Translations under genes and position numbers: made by a program
Shown: positions 1-8,973 of the stretch, piece after piece
Position numbering within the stretch: the first letter of the stretch is position 1
How the letters are laid out: every line of letters begins with the position of its first letter
Notes under the pieces: generated by a model
What the model saw: the letters and a program-made list of their open reading frames with translations, nothing else
Told to the model about the DNA's origin: nothing
Databases searched by the model: none
Origin: Pseudomonas sp. NBRC 111124
GTDB taxonomy: Bacteria; Pseudomonadota; Gammaproteobacteria; Pseudomonadales; Pseudomonadaceae
Assembly (NCBI RefSeq): GCF_001320245.1
Contig: NZ_BCBA01000052.1
Location: 1-37,459, forward strand
Direction of reading: 5' to 3'
Length of the DNA: 37,459 bases

Positions 1-27
1 AGGGGCCGGTGTGTGCCGACAGTGCGA

Positions 28-2088
28 TCAGAAGTCCTTGCACAGGCGCAAGGCGTCGTAGATCGCCGCATGCACGTTGCGCTGGGCCACGCAGTCGCCG
101 ATGCGGTACAGCAGGTAGCCCTCGCCCGGCTGGCTGAGGATCGGCTGTGGCTTGATGGCGAACAGCGCCTCCACGTCGATCTGGCCTTTGTTGCGCGAGC
201 CTTCCTTCAGTGCGTAGTACAGCTGCTCGTCAGGACGCACGCCGTTTTCCACCACCACCTGGTCGACCACGCGTTCTTCCTTGGCGCCGGTGTATTCGTT
301 CTCCAGCACCGCCACCAGCTTGTCGCCTTCGCGGTAGACCTTTTCCAGCATCATGTCGCCGGTCATGATCACTTCTTTCGGGTACATGCTGCGGTAGTAG
401 GTCGGGAAGGTGGTACCGCCCATGGCCACCCCCGGCTTGATGTCGTCAGTGACGATCTCGACCTGGCTGCCCTTGTCGGCGATGAAATCAGCCACCGACA
501 TGCCGGTGAATTCGCAGATGGTGTCGTACACCAGCACGTTCTTGCCCGGCGCGACCTTGCCGTCGAGCACATCCCAGCTGCTGACCACCAGCCCTTCGGC
601 AGCGCCCCAGTGCTCGTTCTGCTCAAGGAACGAATGGCCCCCCACCGCCAGCACGATGACGTCCGGGCGCAGGTCCTGGATGGTCGCCACGTCAGCGGCG
701 GTGCCCAGGCGCAGGTCGACCTTCAGGCGCGCCAGCTCCAGCTGGTACCAGCGGGTGATACCGGCAATCTGGTCACGTTGCGGTGCCTTGGCGGCGATGG
801 TGATCTGCCCGCCGATCTGGTCTTTCTTCTCGAACAGGGTCACGTCGTGGCCGCGTTCGGCCGCCACGCGGGCCGCTTCCATGCCGGCCGGGCCGGCACC
901 CACCACAACCACCTTGCGCTTGACCCCGGTGGTCTTCTCGATGATGTGCGGCACGCCCATGTATTCACGGGAGGTCGCGGCGTTCTGGATGCACAGCACA
1001 TCCAGGCCCTGGTACTGGCGGTCGATGCAGTAGTTGGCACCGACGCACTGCTTGATCTGGTCGATCTGGCCCATCTTGATCTTGGCGATCAGGTGCGGGT
1101 CGGCCATGTGCGCACGAGTCATGCCGACCATGTCCACGTAGCCGCCTTCCAGAATGCGCGTGGCCTGGTTCGGGTCCTTGATGTTCTGCGCGTGCAGCAC
1201 AGGGACCTTCACCACTTCCTTGATGCCAGCCGCCAAGTGCAGGAACGGCTCCGGCGGGTAGCTCATGTTGGGGATGACGTTGGCCAGGGTGTTGTGGGTG
1301 TCGCAACCCGAGCCGACCACACCGATGAAGTCGAGCATGCCGGTGGCGTCGTAGTACGCGGCGATCTGCTTCATGTCCTCGTGGCTGAGGCCATCGGGGT
1401 GGAACTCGTCACCGCAGATACGCATGCCCACGCAGAAGTCGTCACCGACTTCGGCACGCACGGCCTTGAGCACCTCCATGCCGAACTTCATGCGGCCTTC
1501 AAAGGTGCCGCCCCATTCGTCGGTACGCTTGTTGACCCGCGGGCTCCAGAACTGGTCGATCATGTGCTGGTGCACGGCCGACAGTTCCACGCCGTCCAGG
1601 CCGCCCTCTTTGGCACGCCGCGCGGCCTGCGCGTAGTTGCCGATCACGCGCCAGATCTCTTCCACCTCGATGGTCTTGCAGGTGGCGCGGTGCACGGGTT
1701 CACGGATGCCCGACGGCGACATCAGGGTCGGCCAGTTGAAGCCGTCCCAACGCGAGCGCCGGCCCATGTGGGTAATCTGGATCATGATCTTGGCGCCATG
1801 CTTGTGCATGGCATCAGCCAAGTTCTGGAAGTGCGGGATGATGCGGTCGGTCGACAGGTTGACCGAAGCCCACCATTCCTGCGGGCTGTCGATGGCCACG
1901 ACAGACGAGCCACCGCAGATCGCCAGGCCGATACCGCCCTTAGCCTTCTCTTCGTAGTACTTCACGTAGCGGTCGGTGGTCATGCCGCCGTCAGTGGCGT
2001 AGACCTCGGCGTGCGCGGTGCTCAGTACACGGTTGCGGATGGTCAGTTTGCCGATCTGGATCGGCTGGAACATTGCTTCGAATGCCAT
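28..2088 (-). CDS. dgcA: Dimethylglycine demethylase subunit DgcA (OYE-like flavoprotein)
   Basis: This 686-residue protein is a flavin and Fe-S oxidoreductase of the trimethylamine-dehydrogenase/2,4-dienoyl-CoA-reductase type. In Pseudomonas, DgcA with DgcB demethylates dimethylglycine to sarcosine during glycine betaine catabolism. Residues 1 to about 340 form the old-yellow-enzyme TIM barrel, with the motif AVHQHMIDQFWSPRVNKRTD at 171-190. A cysteine cluster follows (C348, C354, C366), then a dinucleotide-binding domain with GAGPAGME at 397-404. The position expected to hold a fourth cysteine, residue 351, is Ala. The start is supported by GGAGAT just upstream. It is the third gene of a leftward run (M19 protein, DUF5943 protein, dgcA). 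dgcB would be expected beyond the left window edge, which is inferred from known synteny. The assignment is firm at family level and strong by context. Confidence 0.93.
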   Translation of the reverse strand: MAFEAMFQPIQIGKLTIRNRVLSTAHAEVYATDGGMTTDRYVKYYEEKAKGGIGLAICGGSSVVAIDSPQEWWASVNLSTDRIIPHFQNLADAMHKHGAKIMIQITHMGRRSRWDGFNWPTLMSPSGIREPVHRATCKTIEVEEIWRVIGNYAQAARRAKEGGLDGVELSAVHQHMIDQFWSPRVNKRTDEWGGTFEGRMKFGMEVLKAVRAEVGDDFCVGMRICGDEFHPDGLSHEDMKQIAAYYDATGMLDFIGVVGSGCDTHNTLANVIPNMSYPPEPFLHLAAGIKEVVKVPVLHAQNIKDPNQATRILEGGYVDMVGMTRAHMADPHLIAKIKMGQIDQIKQCVGANYCIDRQYQGLDVLCIQNAATSREYMGVPHIIEKTTGVKRKVVVVGAGPAGMEAARVAAERGHDVTLFEKKDQIGGQITIAAKAPQRDQIAGITRWYQLELARLKVDLRLGTAADVATIQDLRPDVIVLAVGGHSFLEQNEHWGAAEGLVVSSWDVLDGKVAPGKNVLVYDTICEFTGMSVADFIADKGSQVEIVTDDIKPGVAMGGTTFPTYYRSMYPKEVIMTGDMMLEKVYREGDKLVAVLENEYTGAKEERVVDQVVVENGVRPDEQLYYALKEGSRNKGQIDVEALFAIKPQPILSQPGEGYLLYRIGDCVAQRNVHAAIYDALRLCKDF

Positions 2089-2103
2089 GACGCTATCTCC
2101 GGC

Positions 2104-2634
2104 TTACAACGGCTTTGTAACGAACAGGCCATCTTCGTGGCCTTCTTCCGACCCGCCATAGACCTGTTCGGCCACGGTGCGGATCTTGCTGCCGCGGGCA
2201 GCGAGAATCTGGTCCATGGCGCCGGCGAACCAGCCGGTGAACATGTAGTCGACCTTGCGGCCGCACTTGCCATAGACGTACACGAACGCGGAATGCTTGA
2301 GCTTGACACTGCAGGTGCCTTTATCCAGGTCGATGTCCTGGATCTCGAAGAGGCCCCAGCCACGCTGGCTCAGCCGCTTCATGTAGTGCTCGAACACCGC
2401 CACGCCTTCCAGGCCATGGCATTCGGCTTCTTTTTCACACCAGTGCCAGGCGGACTTGTAGCCGGCCTTGTAGAGGATCTCGGCATAGGCGTCGGCGCCC
2501 AGCACTTCCTCGATGCCAATGTGGTTGTTGACGAAGAAATGGCGTGGCACATACAGCATCGGCAGGGCGTCGCTGGTCCAGACACCGGTCTCGCTGTCGA
2601 CTTCGATTGGCAATTGCGGGGCGATCTTGGCCAT
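2104..2634 (-). CDS. DUF5943 family protein of the dgc operon
   Basis: This 176-residue soluble protein has no signal peptide or membrane segment. Its gene lies 15 bp upstream of dgcA on the same strand, so the two are almost certainly cotranscribed. I recognise it as the small conserved protein that sits between the M19 gene and dgcA in Pseudomonas (PA5397-like, DUF5943). Aromatic residues, Cys and His are frequent (for example WHWCEKEAECHG near residues 63-74, and YGKCGRKVDYMFTGW in the second half). This recalls small ligand-binding V4R-like domains, but that likeness is only an impression. The biochemical role is unknown. Context points to dimethylglycine demethylation, perhaps as an accessory or assembly factor for DgcAB. 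Confidence 0.85.
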   Translation of the reverse strand: MAKIAPQLPIEVDSETGVWTSDALPMLYVPRHFFVNNHIGIEEVLGADAYAEILYKAGYKSAWHWCEKEAECHGLEGVAVFEHYMKRLSQRGWGLFEIQDIDLDKGTCSVKLKHSAFVYVYGKCGRKVDYMFTGWFAGAMDQILAARGSKIRTVAEQVYGGSEEGHEDGLFVTKPL

Positions 2635-2710
2635 GGAAACTCAACTCCATAAAATTTTTATGTGGGTGCCCCGGCGTTGCTGGCAGGGGCTATCAGGCTT
2701 GGAGAGCGGC

Positions 2711-3688
<978 letters not shown>

Positions 3689-3973
3689 CAGGCTGTCCCC
3701 TTTTGTTGATTTGGGCCGCGCCGAATCTTCTGCCGGCGCTTTGGGGCCAGCATATGCCTGTGCCCAAAGGCGCCCCGATGCAAAAACGACAGGGGGTTTG
3801 CCGAAAGCGTCAATGCACGACATCGCGCCCTCTGGCACGCCGTCTGGCGATGAGAGACAGTCTCGATAACGACATCTCGCGCCGTTTCATGAACATTTCG
3901 TCAGGGAGCTATCGTCTTCTCTGCGGCTGAGCGAGAATCCAATCGATTCGTCAGCCTGTTAAGGAGAAAACGG
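3689..3973. promoter_or_regulatory. Divergent promoter region between the dgc operon and the LprI-like gene
   Basis: These 285 bp separate the leftward dgc operon from the rightward LprI-like gene. The octamer ACGACATC occurs at 3817-3824 and 3869-3876, 52 bp apart (about five helical turns). The decamer ACGACATCGC at 3817 recurs exactly at 15646-15655 upstream of cbcX. GbdR is known to activate dgc genes in Pseudomonas, so a GbdR site is expected here, but assigning it to these octamers is inference. No convincing sigma-70 boxes were found. Confidence 0.45.
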
Positions 3974-4390
3974 ATGAAATCAATGGCATGGCTGGTACTG
4001 CTGGCTGTCGTCTCGGGCGCCTACGCCGGCGAGGAAGAAAGCACCCCGTGCGATAACGTCGAGAGCGACCAGCAGACCTTCGCTTGCGCGGCATTCAACA
4101 AGCAGACCGCCGAGCGTGAACTGAAATCGGCCTACGACGACCTGATCCAGCGCATGCGCGATCAGTACGGTGACGAAGCCGGCCTACCCTCGCGGATAGA
4201 GGCTGCCGAAAAGATCTGGAGCCAACTGCGCGATGCCGATTGCAAAGTTGAAACCCACGCCGAACAACCGGGCAGCAAGGCCTTCCAGATCGCCTGGAAC
4301 AGCTGCATTGCACAGCGCAGTGATGAACGATCGGAATATTTGCGCAGCCTGGGTGCGCAAAACAATGACGAGCCGGCGCCTGAAGACTGA
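3974..4390 (+). CDS. LprI-like (DUF1311) exported protein
   Basis: The product has 138 residues. Its N-terminal signal peptide (MKSMAWLVLLAVVSGAYAG) has a likely signal-peptidase-I site after AYA at residue 18. The rest resembles the lysozyme-inhibitor LprI N-terminal domain (DUF1311): paired cysteines (C26, C38 and two later ones) in a mostly helical module of the type C..q.....C......e.eL...y..l, with the segment AERELKSAYDDLIQRMRDQY. It is therefore a periplasmic protein, possibly protecting against lysozyme, though most family members are uncharacterised. AAGGAG lies 10 nt before the ATG. It is transcribed away from the dgc operon and has a 133-bp gap to the next gene on the same strand. 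The acidic tail NNDEPAPED is probably disordered. Confidence 0.75.
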   Translation: MKSMAWLVLLAVVSGAYAGEEESTPCDNVESDQQTFACAAFNKQTAERELKSAYDDLIQRMRDQYGDEAGLPSRIEAAEKIWSQLRDADCKVETHAEQPGSKAFQIAWNSCIAQRSDERSEYLRSLGAQNNDEPAPED

Positions 4391-4523
4391 TCAAGACGCG
4401 GTGTGAAGGGGCAACGCCAGAGGAACAATATGCTGCTGATGGCGGCTGATTAGATTCTCGATAGTGCATCGGGACAACGTACTCGCAACGTGTGTCCATG
4501 AATTAACTATCGAGGACTGGAAA

Positions 4524-5216
4524 ATGGCTGACATCAAAGTTGAAATGGAAAAAATCCGCAAAGAAGGCCAAGAGCGCGTAGCCGCTACCGGCCAGACCAT
4601 CTGCATCTTTGCCGACAACGTACCTGCCGATATTGCAGAAGACATTCTGGCCGGCATGCGACTGATGACCGAACTGACCAACAAGAAGTTCGACAAGGAA
4701 ACCCAGCAGCGCGAGTGGTACAACTTCTACAACGACGGCTTGATCAAGTTCGGCTGGACCATGACTGGCGCGGCGCATGCCGAAGATGCAATCGATGAAG
4801 ACAACCTGACCCTGGCAGAACTCATCACCAAGTCCATCACCATCAGTGTCGCCCGTGACCCTCGTCGCTCCGCATGTGCCAAGCGTGTTCTGCAAGTCAT
4901 CGTGCAGAAGCCGGAAGTCAAGGCGCACCTTGAAAAGCACAGCCACAGTGAGTCCGGCAAGTCGAGCAACTTCATTGTGGCCCAGTGCGAAATGACGGCC
5001 CAGGGCCTGCCGGTGATGCACATGACCAGCTTCCAGGCCAGCTACGACTCGAAAGTCGAACGCGAAGGCGCTCTGACCCGCAAAGTCGACAAAACCTCGA
5101 CCCGCGTCTATCGCGCATCGCAACAAGGCACCTTCAGCGTGCGTCACTTCAACGCTGCGCGCGACCTTGTGAACGAGAAGATCAAAGGCGACATCGCCTC
5201 GTTCCTTGCCATCTAA
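4524..5216 (+). CDS. Unknown protein, first of a tandem paralogous pair
   Basis: I do not recognise a family. The chosen start (MADIKVEMEK, 230 residues) has GAGGA 7 nt upstream; a longer frame starting at 4464 lacks a good ribosome site. There is no signal peptide or transmembrane segment. The N-terminal third looks helical and the C-terminal half beta-rich. The segment with E39-D40, R46, N53, K55, ETQ 59-61 and W65 aligns without gaps to residues 29-55 of the next gene's product. The C-terminal pattern F204-x4-F209-x3-R213-D-L also recurs there, so the two are probably distant homologues. The gene sits between the conserved dgc and cdh blocks and seems to be accessory. A strong hairpin follows its stop codon, which could make it better expressed than the gene after it. 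Confidence 0.8.
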   Translation: MADIKVEMEKIRKEGQERVAATGQTICIFADNVPADIAEDILAGMRLMTELTNKKFDKETQQREWYNFYNDGLIKFGWTMTGAAHAEDAIDEDNLTLAELITKSITISVARDPRRSACAKRVLQVIVQKPEVKAHLEKHSHSESGKSSNFIVAQCEMTAQGLPVMHMTSFQASYDSKVEREGALTRKVDKTSTRVYRASQQGTFSVRHFNAARDLVNEKIKGDIASFLAI

Positions 5217-5225
5217 AGGATGATC

Positions 5226-5258
5226 CTGGGTATCAGGCGTTGCCTGGTACCCAGTTTT
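5226..5258 (+). terminator. Hairpin with short T tract between the tandem unknown genes
   Basis: CTGGGTATCAGG (5226-5237) pairs with CCTGGTACCCAG (5243-5254) through 12 bp including one G-U. The loop is 5 nt, and TTTT follows at 5255-5258. It lies in the 68-bp gap between two same-strand genes, so it may act as a partial terminator (attenuator) or stabilise the upstream mRNA. Confidence 0.7.
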
Positions 5259-5284
5259 GATCATGCTTCAAGGAGCAAAACCTT

Positions 5285-5902
5285 ATGAACGATACCGGTC
5301 TTGGCACGCGAATATTCGAAGAGCGGCTGAGAATCAAACCCGCCCCATGGTTGAGCCTCGAAACATGGGAAGACTTACAGCTATGCCTACGCTATTCACA
5401 GGCGATAGCTAATGAAAAATACTCGATGGAGACTCAACCCGAACAATGGTTCGCTGTTGTCCTCACGGCCTTGCAGTCACTGAAATTCAGCTTGCTTGGC
5501 CATACACACCAAAAGATCGACTATGAGCCACACCTGCACGCGTTAAGCGACGTATACAGTGGCTATCTTCCCCCGCTACGGGAAAAGGGGCCTTGGTTCA
5601 AGAGCCTTGAAGAAAACGTGCAAGCTGCGTTGCAGTCGTCTGGGAAGCACACGTTCGCCGTGATGAACGCTTCTTCGCATCTGAGCATCGAAATGGACCA
5701 TGAGGGTGATGAGGTTCCCGTTGCGATCCTGTTTTATGTGTACTGCGTCACCGCCCCCGAAGCGCCTACCCAGAAATTGAACCTCGTATTTGATCATCTG
5801 GGTGCACGCTTCAATTCGGATGCCTTCGCCCCGTTACGCGAAGACCTGCAGGCAAGGAACCGCGAAAAACTGAGGGAAATCCTCAAGCGTGAGCTGATTT
5901 GA
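5285..5902 (+). CDS. Unknown protein, second of a tandem paralogous pair
   Basis: The product has 205 residues and no recognised family, signal peptide or membrane segment. AGGAG lies about 9 nt before the ATG. Residues ED 29-30, R36, N43, K45, ETQ 49-51 and W55 align at a constant offset of 10 with the preceding gene's product. LKF (66-68), the PV in EVPV (143-146) and F176-x4-F181-x3-R185 also have counterparts there, so I infer a diverged duplicate. Base composition is visibly less GC-rich than the catabolic genes around it, which suggests acquisition by transfer. The stop codon lies only 2 bp from the convergent cdhR stop, with no terminator between them. The function cannot be stated; two similar proteins in tandem could form a hetero-oligomer. 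Confidence 0.8.
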   Translation: MNDTGLGTRIFEERLRIKPAPWLSLETWEDLQLCLRYSQAIANEKYSMETQPEQWFAVVLTALQSLKFSLLGHTHQKIDYEPHLHALSDVYSGYLPPLREKGPWFKSLEENVQAALQSSGKHTFAVMNASSHLSIEMDHEGDEVPVAILFYVYCVTAPEAPTQKLNLVFDHLGARFNSDAFAPLREDLQARNREKLREILKRELI

Positions 5903-5904
5903 AG

Positions 5905-6852
5905 CTATTTCGAACGGCCAAGGCGACGCTCTTCTCGTGGGCACCTTCCGAACTTGAGCTTGTAACGTCGCGTGAAATAAGAGGGCAGTTCAAAGCCACA
6001 CGCAAGGCTGACTTCAGTCACCGTCATATCAGTCTGAGTCAGCAACTGACGCGCCTTGTCCAGCCGCAGCGCAAGATAAAAACTGCTCGGTGTTTCATTG
6101 AGGTGCATTCGAAACAAGCGCTCCAGCTGGCGCCGAGTGACCTTGACGGCGGCCGCCAGGTCCAGCGTACTCAGCGGTGGTTCGGTGTTTTTTTCCATTT
6201 CGCCAATGGCATGGACCAGCTTCTTGTTGCTGATACCGTAGCGTGCACCAATCTGCATGCGCTGATGGTCCTGGCGCTGACGAATACGACCCAACACGAA
6301 CTGCTCAGACACCTTCACCGCCAGGTCGGCGCCGTGAGACTGCGCAATCAGGTGCAACATCAAATCGATCGAAGCAGTGCCGCCGGCACAGGTGATACGT
6401 GTGCGGTCAATCTCGAACAACTCCTGAGTCGCTTGCAGGCCGGGATAGCGCTCCTTGAACGCCTCGAGCGCCTCCCAATGCAATGTGGCGCGGTAACCGT
6501 CCAGCAGCCCCGCTTCGGCGAGCACCATCGCGCCTGTGTCGATGCCACCAAGCATCACAGCGTCGTGGTTAAGCCGACGCAACGCATGCAGCAGCTTTGG
6601 TACGGCATTGGCTAACGGCTCGAAACCCGCTACCACCAGCACGATGTTGGCCGGATCACCCTCCCCCAGCGCGGCATCGACATTGACTGACATGCCATTG
6701 CTTGCCAGCACTGCCTGACCGTCCAGGCTAAGCACCTGCCATCGGTATAACTGCCCCCCGAACCGATTGGCCACCCGCAGTGGTTCCACCGCCGAAATGA
6801 ACCCCATGGCGGAAAACCCCGGTACCAAAAGAAAGGCAATCGTCTCCATCAT
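5905..6852 (-). CDS. cdhR: Carnitine-responsive AraC/GlxA-family activator CdhR
   Basis: The product has 315 residues. The N-terminal half is a DJ-1/class I glutamine amidotransferase-like ligand domain, and the C-terminal third is an AraC-type double helix-turn-helix (about 215-310; LAAAVKVTRRQLERLFRMHL and ACGFELPSYFTRRYKLKFG). The nucleophile position is degenerate (DTGAMVLAEAGLLDG instead of CTGAF), as expected for a sensor that is not an enzyme. In P. aeruginosa, CdhR activates the carnitine catabolism operon. Here the gene diverges from caiX across 144 bp, the same arrangement. A second ATG directly follows the first, so the start may be 3 nt further in. Its 3' end nearly touches the convergent unknown gene. 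Confidence 0.93.
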   Translation of the reverse strand: MMETIAFLLVPGFSAMGFISAVEPLRVANRFGGQLYRWQVLSLDGQAVLASNGMSVNVDAALGEGDPANIVLVVAGFEPLANAVPKLLHALRRLNHDAVMLGGIDTGAMVLAEAGLLDGYRATLHWEALEAFKERYPGLQATQELFEIDRTRITCAGGTASIDLMLHLIAQSHGADLAVKVSEQFVLGRIRQRQDHQRMQIGARYGISNKKLVHAIGEMEKNTEPPLSTLDLAAAVKVTRRQLERLFRMHLNETPSSFYLALRLDKARQLLTQTDMTVTEVSLACGFELPSYFTRRYKLKFGRCPREERRLGRSK

Positions 6853-6996
6853 CCCCTACTCCACCGAAACTGGTCGCCCTGGTGCTAATTCCTGTCGCCA
6901 GCGTGCGCTTGGCCAGGGTGCCGCCAGCGTAGCGTATTCACACGGTCCGCAGAGGCCGCCTTCAATAACAATATGTACTGCCGATGGAGAGCCACC
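6853..6996. promoter_or_regulatory. cdhR-caiX divergent promoter region
   Basis: These 144 bp hold both the cdhR and caiX promoters. The 9-mer CGCCAGCGT is repeated exactly at 6896-6904 and 6922-6930 (26 bp apart), and a related GTCGCC lies near 6884. Such direct repeats are the usual form of AraC-family operators, so this is a reasonable CdhR-binding candidate. That is inference from position and repeat structure. Confidence 0.5.
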
Positions 6997-7941
6997 ATGC
7001 ATCGCTTGATCCGCCGCAGCCTGTTGTCCCTTGCCCTGAGCAGCATCGTCGCAACCCCGCTTTACGCCGCCGAGCCCGCGGTCTGCAAAAACGTACGCCT
7101 GGGCGTGGTCAACTGGACCGATGTCATCGCCACCAGCGCCATGGCCCAGGTGCTGCTCGATGGCCTGGGTTACCAGACCAAGCAGACCAGCGCCTCGCAG
7201 CAGATCATCTTCGCGGGTATCCGCGACAAGCGCCTGGATATGTTTCTGGGTTACTGGAACCCGATCATGACCCAGACCATTACCCCGTTCATCGACGCCA
7301 AACAGGTCAAGGTCCTCGAAAAAGCCAGCCTGGAGGATGCCCGAGCGACCCTCGCCGTGCCGAAGTACCTCTATGACAAAGGCCTGAAGACCTTCGCCGA
7401 CATCCACAAGTTCGAGAAGGAGCTAGGCGGCAAGATCTACGGCATCGAACCCGGCTCCGGTGCCAACACCCAGATCAAGGCCATGATCACCAAAAACCAG
7501 TTCGAGCTGGGCAAGTTCCAGCTGGTCGAGTCCAGCGAAGCCGGCATGCTCGCCGCCGTCGATCGCGCCGTACGGCGCAAGGAAGCGGTGGTGTTCTTCG
7601 GCTGGGCGCCGCACCCGATGAACGTGAACATCGACATGGCCTACCTCGGCGAGAGCCAGGACGCCCTGGGCCCGGACGAAGGCCGTGCCACGGTATGGAC
7701 GGTGACCGCGCCGGACTACGCCGAACGCTGCCCCAACGCCCACCGCCTGCTGGCTAACCTGAAATTCAGCGCCGAGGACGAGAGCCGCATGATGCAGCCG
7801 CTGCTCGACCACAAGGACGCACTTGAGTCGGCCCGCCAATGGCTCAAGGACCACCCCGAGGACAAGGCCCGCTGGCTTGAAGGTGTGACTACCTTTGATG
7901 GCAAGCCAGCCGCTGAAAACCTCAAGCTCACCGCCAACTGA
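6997..7941 (+). CDS. caiX: Carnitine-binding periplasmic protein CaiX
   Basis: The product is a 314-residue substrate-binding protein of the OpuAC/ProX type. I chose the ATG at 6997 (MHRLIRRSL) because GGAGAG precedes it and a signal peptide starts there (cleavage near LYAAEP). The mature N-terminus CKNVRLGVVNWTDV resembles the CQTVRFSDVGWTDI of CbcX in this window, and the proteins are alike throughout (GKIYGIEPG, SSEAGMLAAVDRA, GWAPHPMN). No permease or ATPase gene is adjacent. In Pseudomonas, CaiX is known to feed the CbcWV core transporter, which is encoded 10 kb downstream here. It is the first gene of the carnitine operon, and a REP pair separates it from cdhC. Confidence 0.92.
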   Translation: MHRLIRRSLLSLALSSIVATPLYAAEPAVCKNVRLGVVNWTDVIATSAMAQVLLDGLGYQTKQTSASQQIIFAGIRDKRLDMFLGYWNPIMTQTITPFIDAKQVKVLEKASLEDARATLAVPKYLYDKGLKTFADIHKFEKELGGKIYGIEPGSGANTQIKAMITKNQFELGKFQLVESSEAGMLAAVDRAVRRKEAVVFFGWAPHPMNVNIDMAYLGESQDALGPDEGRATVWTVTAPDYAERCPNAHRLLANLKFSAEDESRMMQPLLDHKDALESARQWLKDHPEDKARWLEGVTTFDGKPAAENLKLTAN

Positions 7942-7942
7942 T

Positions 7943-8044
7943 CCGGCCCCTTCGCGGGGCAAGCCCGCTCCTACACAGGTTACGCGCAAGCCAGGGGCAC
8001 TTCGGTCCCCTGTAGGAGCGGGCTTGCCCCGCGAAAGGGCCCGC
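7943..8044. repeat. Inverted REP pair (BIME) between caiX and cdhC
   Basis: Two opposed REP copies (TTCGCGGGGCAAGCCCGCTC at 7951-7970 and its complement at about 8015-8034) flank a 40-bp spacer. The pair lies inside a presumed operon, so it may form an mRNA hairpin that separates expression of caiX from the enzymes. Confidence 0.85.
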
Positions 8045-8068
8045 ACAGACAACCCAAGGAACCACGCC

Positions 8069-8953
8069 ATGAACCACGACGTCATCATCACCTGCGCCCT
8101 CACCGGCGCTGGCGACACGGTCGCCAAGAGCCACCTGGTCCCGGTCACCCCGAAACAGATCGCCGAAGCCGCCATTGAAGCCGCCAAGGCCGGCGCCACC
8201 GTGGTCCACTGCCATGTCCGCGACCCGCAGACCGGCCGTTTCAGCCGTGACGTGGCGCTCTACCGCGAAGTCATGGAGCGCATCCGCGAAGCCGACGTCG
8301 ACGTCATCGTCAACCTCACCGCCGGCATGGGCGGCGACCTGGAAATCGGCCCAGGTGAATCGCCAATGGAATTCGGCCCCGGCACCGACTTGATCGGCCC
8401 ACTGGAGCGCTTGGCCCACGTTGAAGCCCTGCTGCCTGAAATCTGCACCCTCGACTGCGGCACCCTCAACTTCGGCGACGGTAACGCCATCTACGTCTCG
8501 ACCCCGGCACAACTGCGCGCCGGTGCCAAGCGCATCACCGAACTGGGTGTGAAAGCCGAGCTGGAAATCTTCGACACCGGCCACCTGTGGTTCGCCAAGC
8601 AGATGATGAAAGAAGGCCTGCTCGAAGACCCGCTGTTTCAGCTGTGCCTGGGCATCCCATGGGGCGCACCGGCTGATACCACCACCATGAAAGCCATGGT
8701 CGACAACCTGCCAGCCAACGTCACCTGGGCCGGCTTCGGTATCGGCCGCATGCAGATGCCGATGGCCGCGCAAGCTGTGCTTCTAGGCGGCAACGTGCGG
8801 GTGGGTCTGGAAGACAACCTGTACCTGGACCGTGGCGTGCTGGCCAGCAACGGCCAGTTGGTGGAGCGCGCCGCCGAAATCATCACCCGCATGGGTGGAC
8901 GCGTGCTCAGCCCGGCTGAAGGCCGGGAAAAAATGAACCTCAAGCGCCGCTGA
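8069..8953 (+). CDS. cdhC: 3-dehydrocarnitine cleavage enzyme CdhC (DUF849/BKACE)
   Basis: The product is a 294-residue beta-keto acid cleavage enzyme. The family condenses a beta-keto acid with acetyl-CoA using a divalent metal. CdhC is assigned to convert 3-dehydrocarnitine and acetyl-CoA to betainyl-CoA and acetoacetate. Visible family motifs are ITCALTGAGDT at the N-terminus, the metal-binding VVHCHVRDP, and NLTAGMGGD. The start at 8069 (MNHDVIITC) has AAGGA 8 nt upstream; an open frame extending further upstream runs through the REP pair and is not credible. It is followed after 20 bp by cdhA and then cdhB. Confidence 0.92.
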   Translation: MNHDVIITCALTGAGDTVAKSHLVPVTPKQIAEAAIEAAKAGATVVHCHVRDPQTGRFSRDVALYREVMERIREADVDVIVNLTAGMGGDLEIGPGESPMEFGPGTDLIGPLERLAHVEALLPEICTLDCGTLNFGDGNAIYVSTPAQLRAGAKRITELGVKAELEIFDTGHLWFAKQMMKEGLLEDPLFQLCLGIPWGAPADTTTMKAMVDNLPANVTWAGFGIGRMQMPMAAQAVLLGGNVRVGLEDNLYLDRGVLASNGQLVERAAEIITRMGGRVLSPAEGREKMNLKRR

Positions 8954-8973
8954 TCCCCCCTCAGGAGACCGAT

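Noticed and set aside
13..2652. 879-codon open frame on the plus strand
   Set aside because: It is antisense to dgcA and the DUF5943 gene, rich in His, Val, Asp and Arg as expected for a shadow frame in high-GC DNA, and has no recognisable domain.
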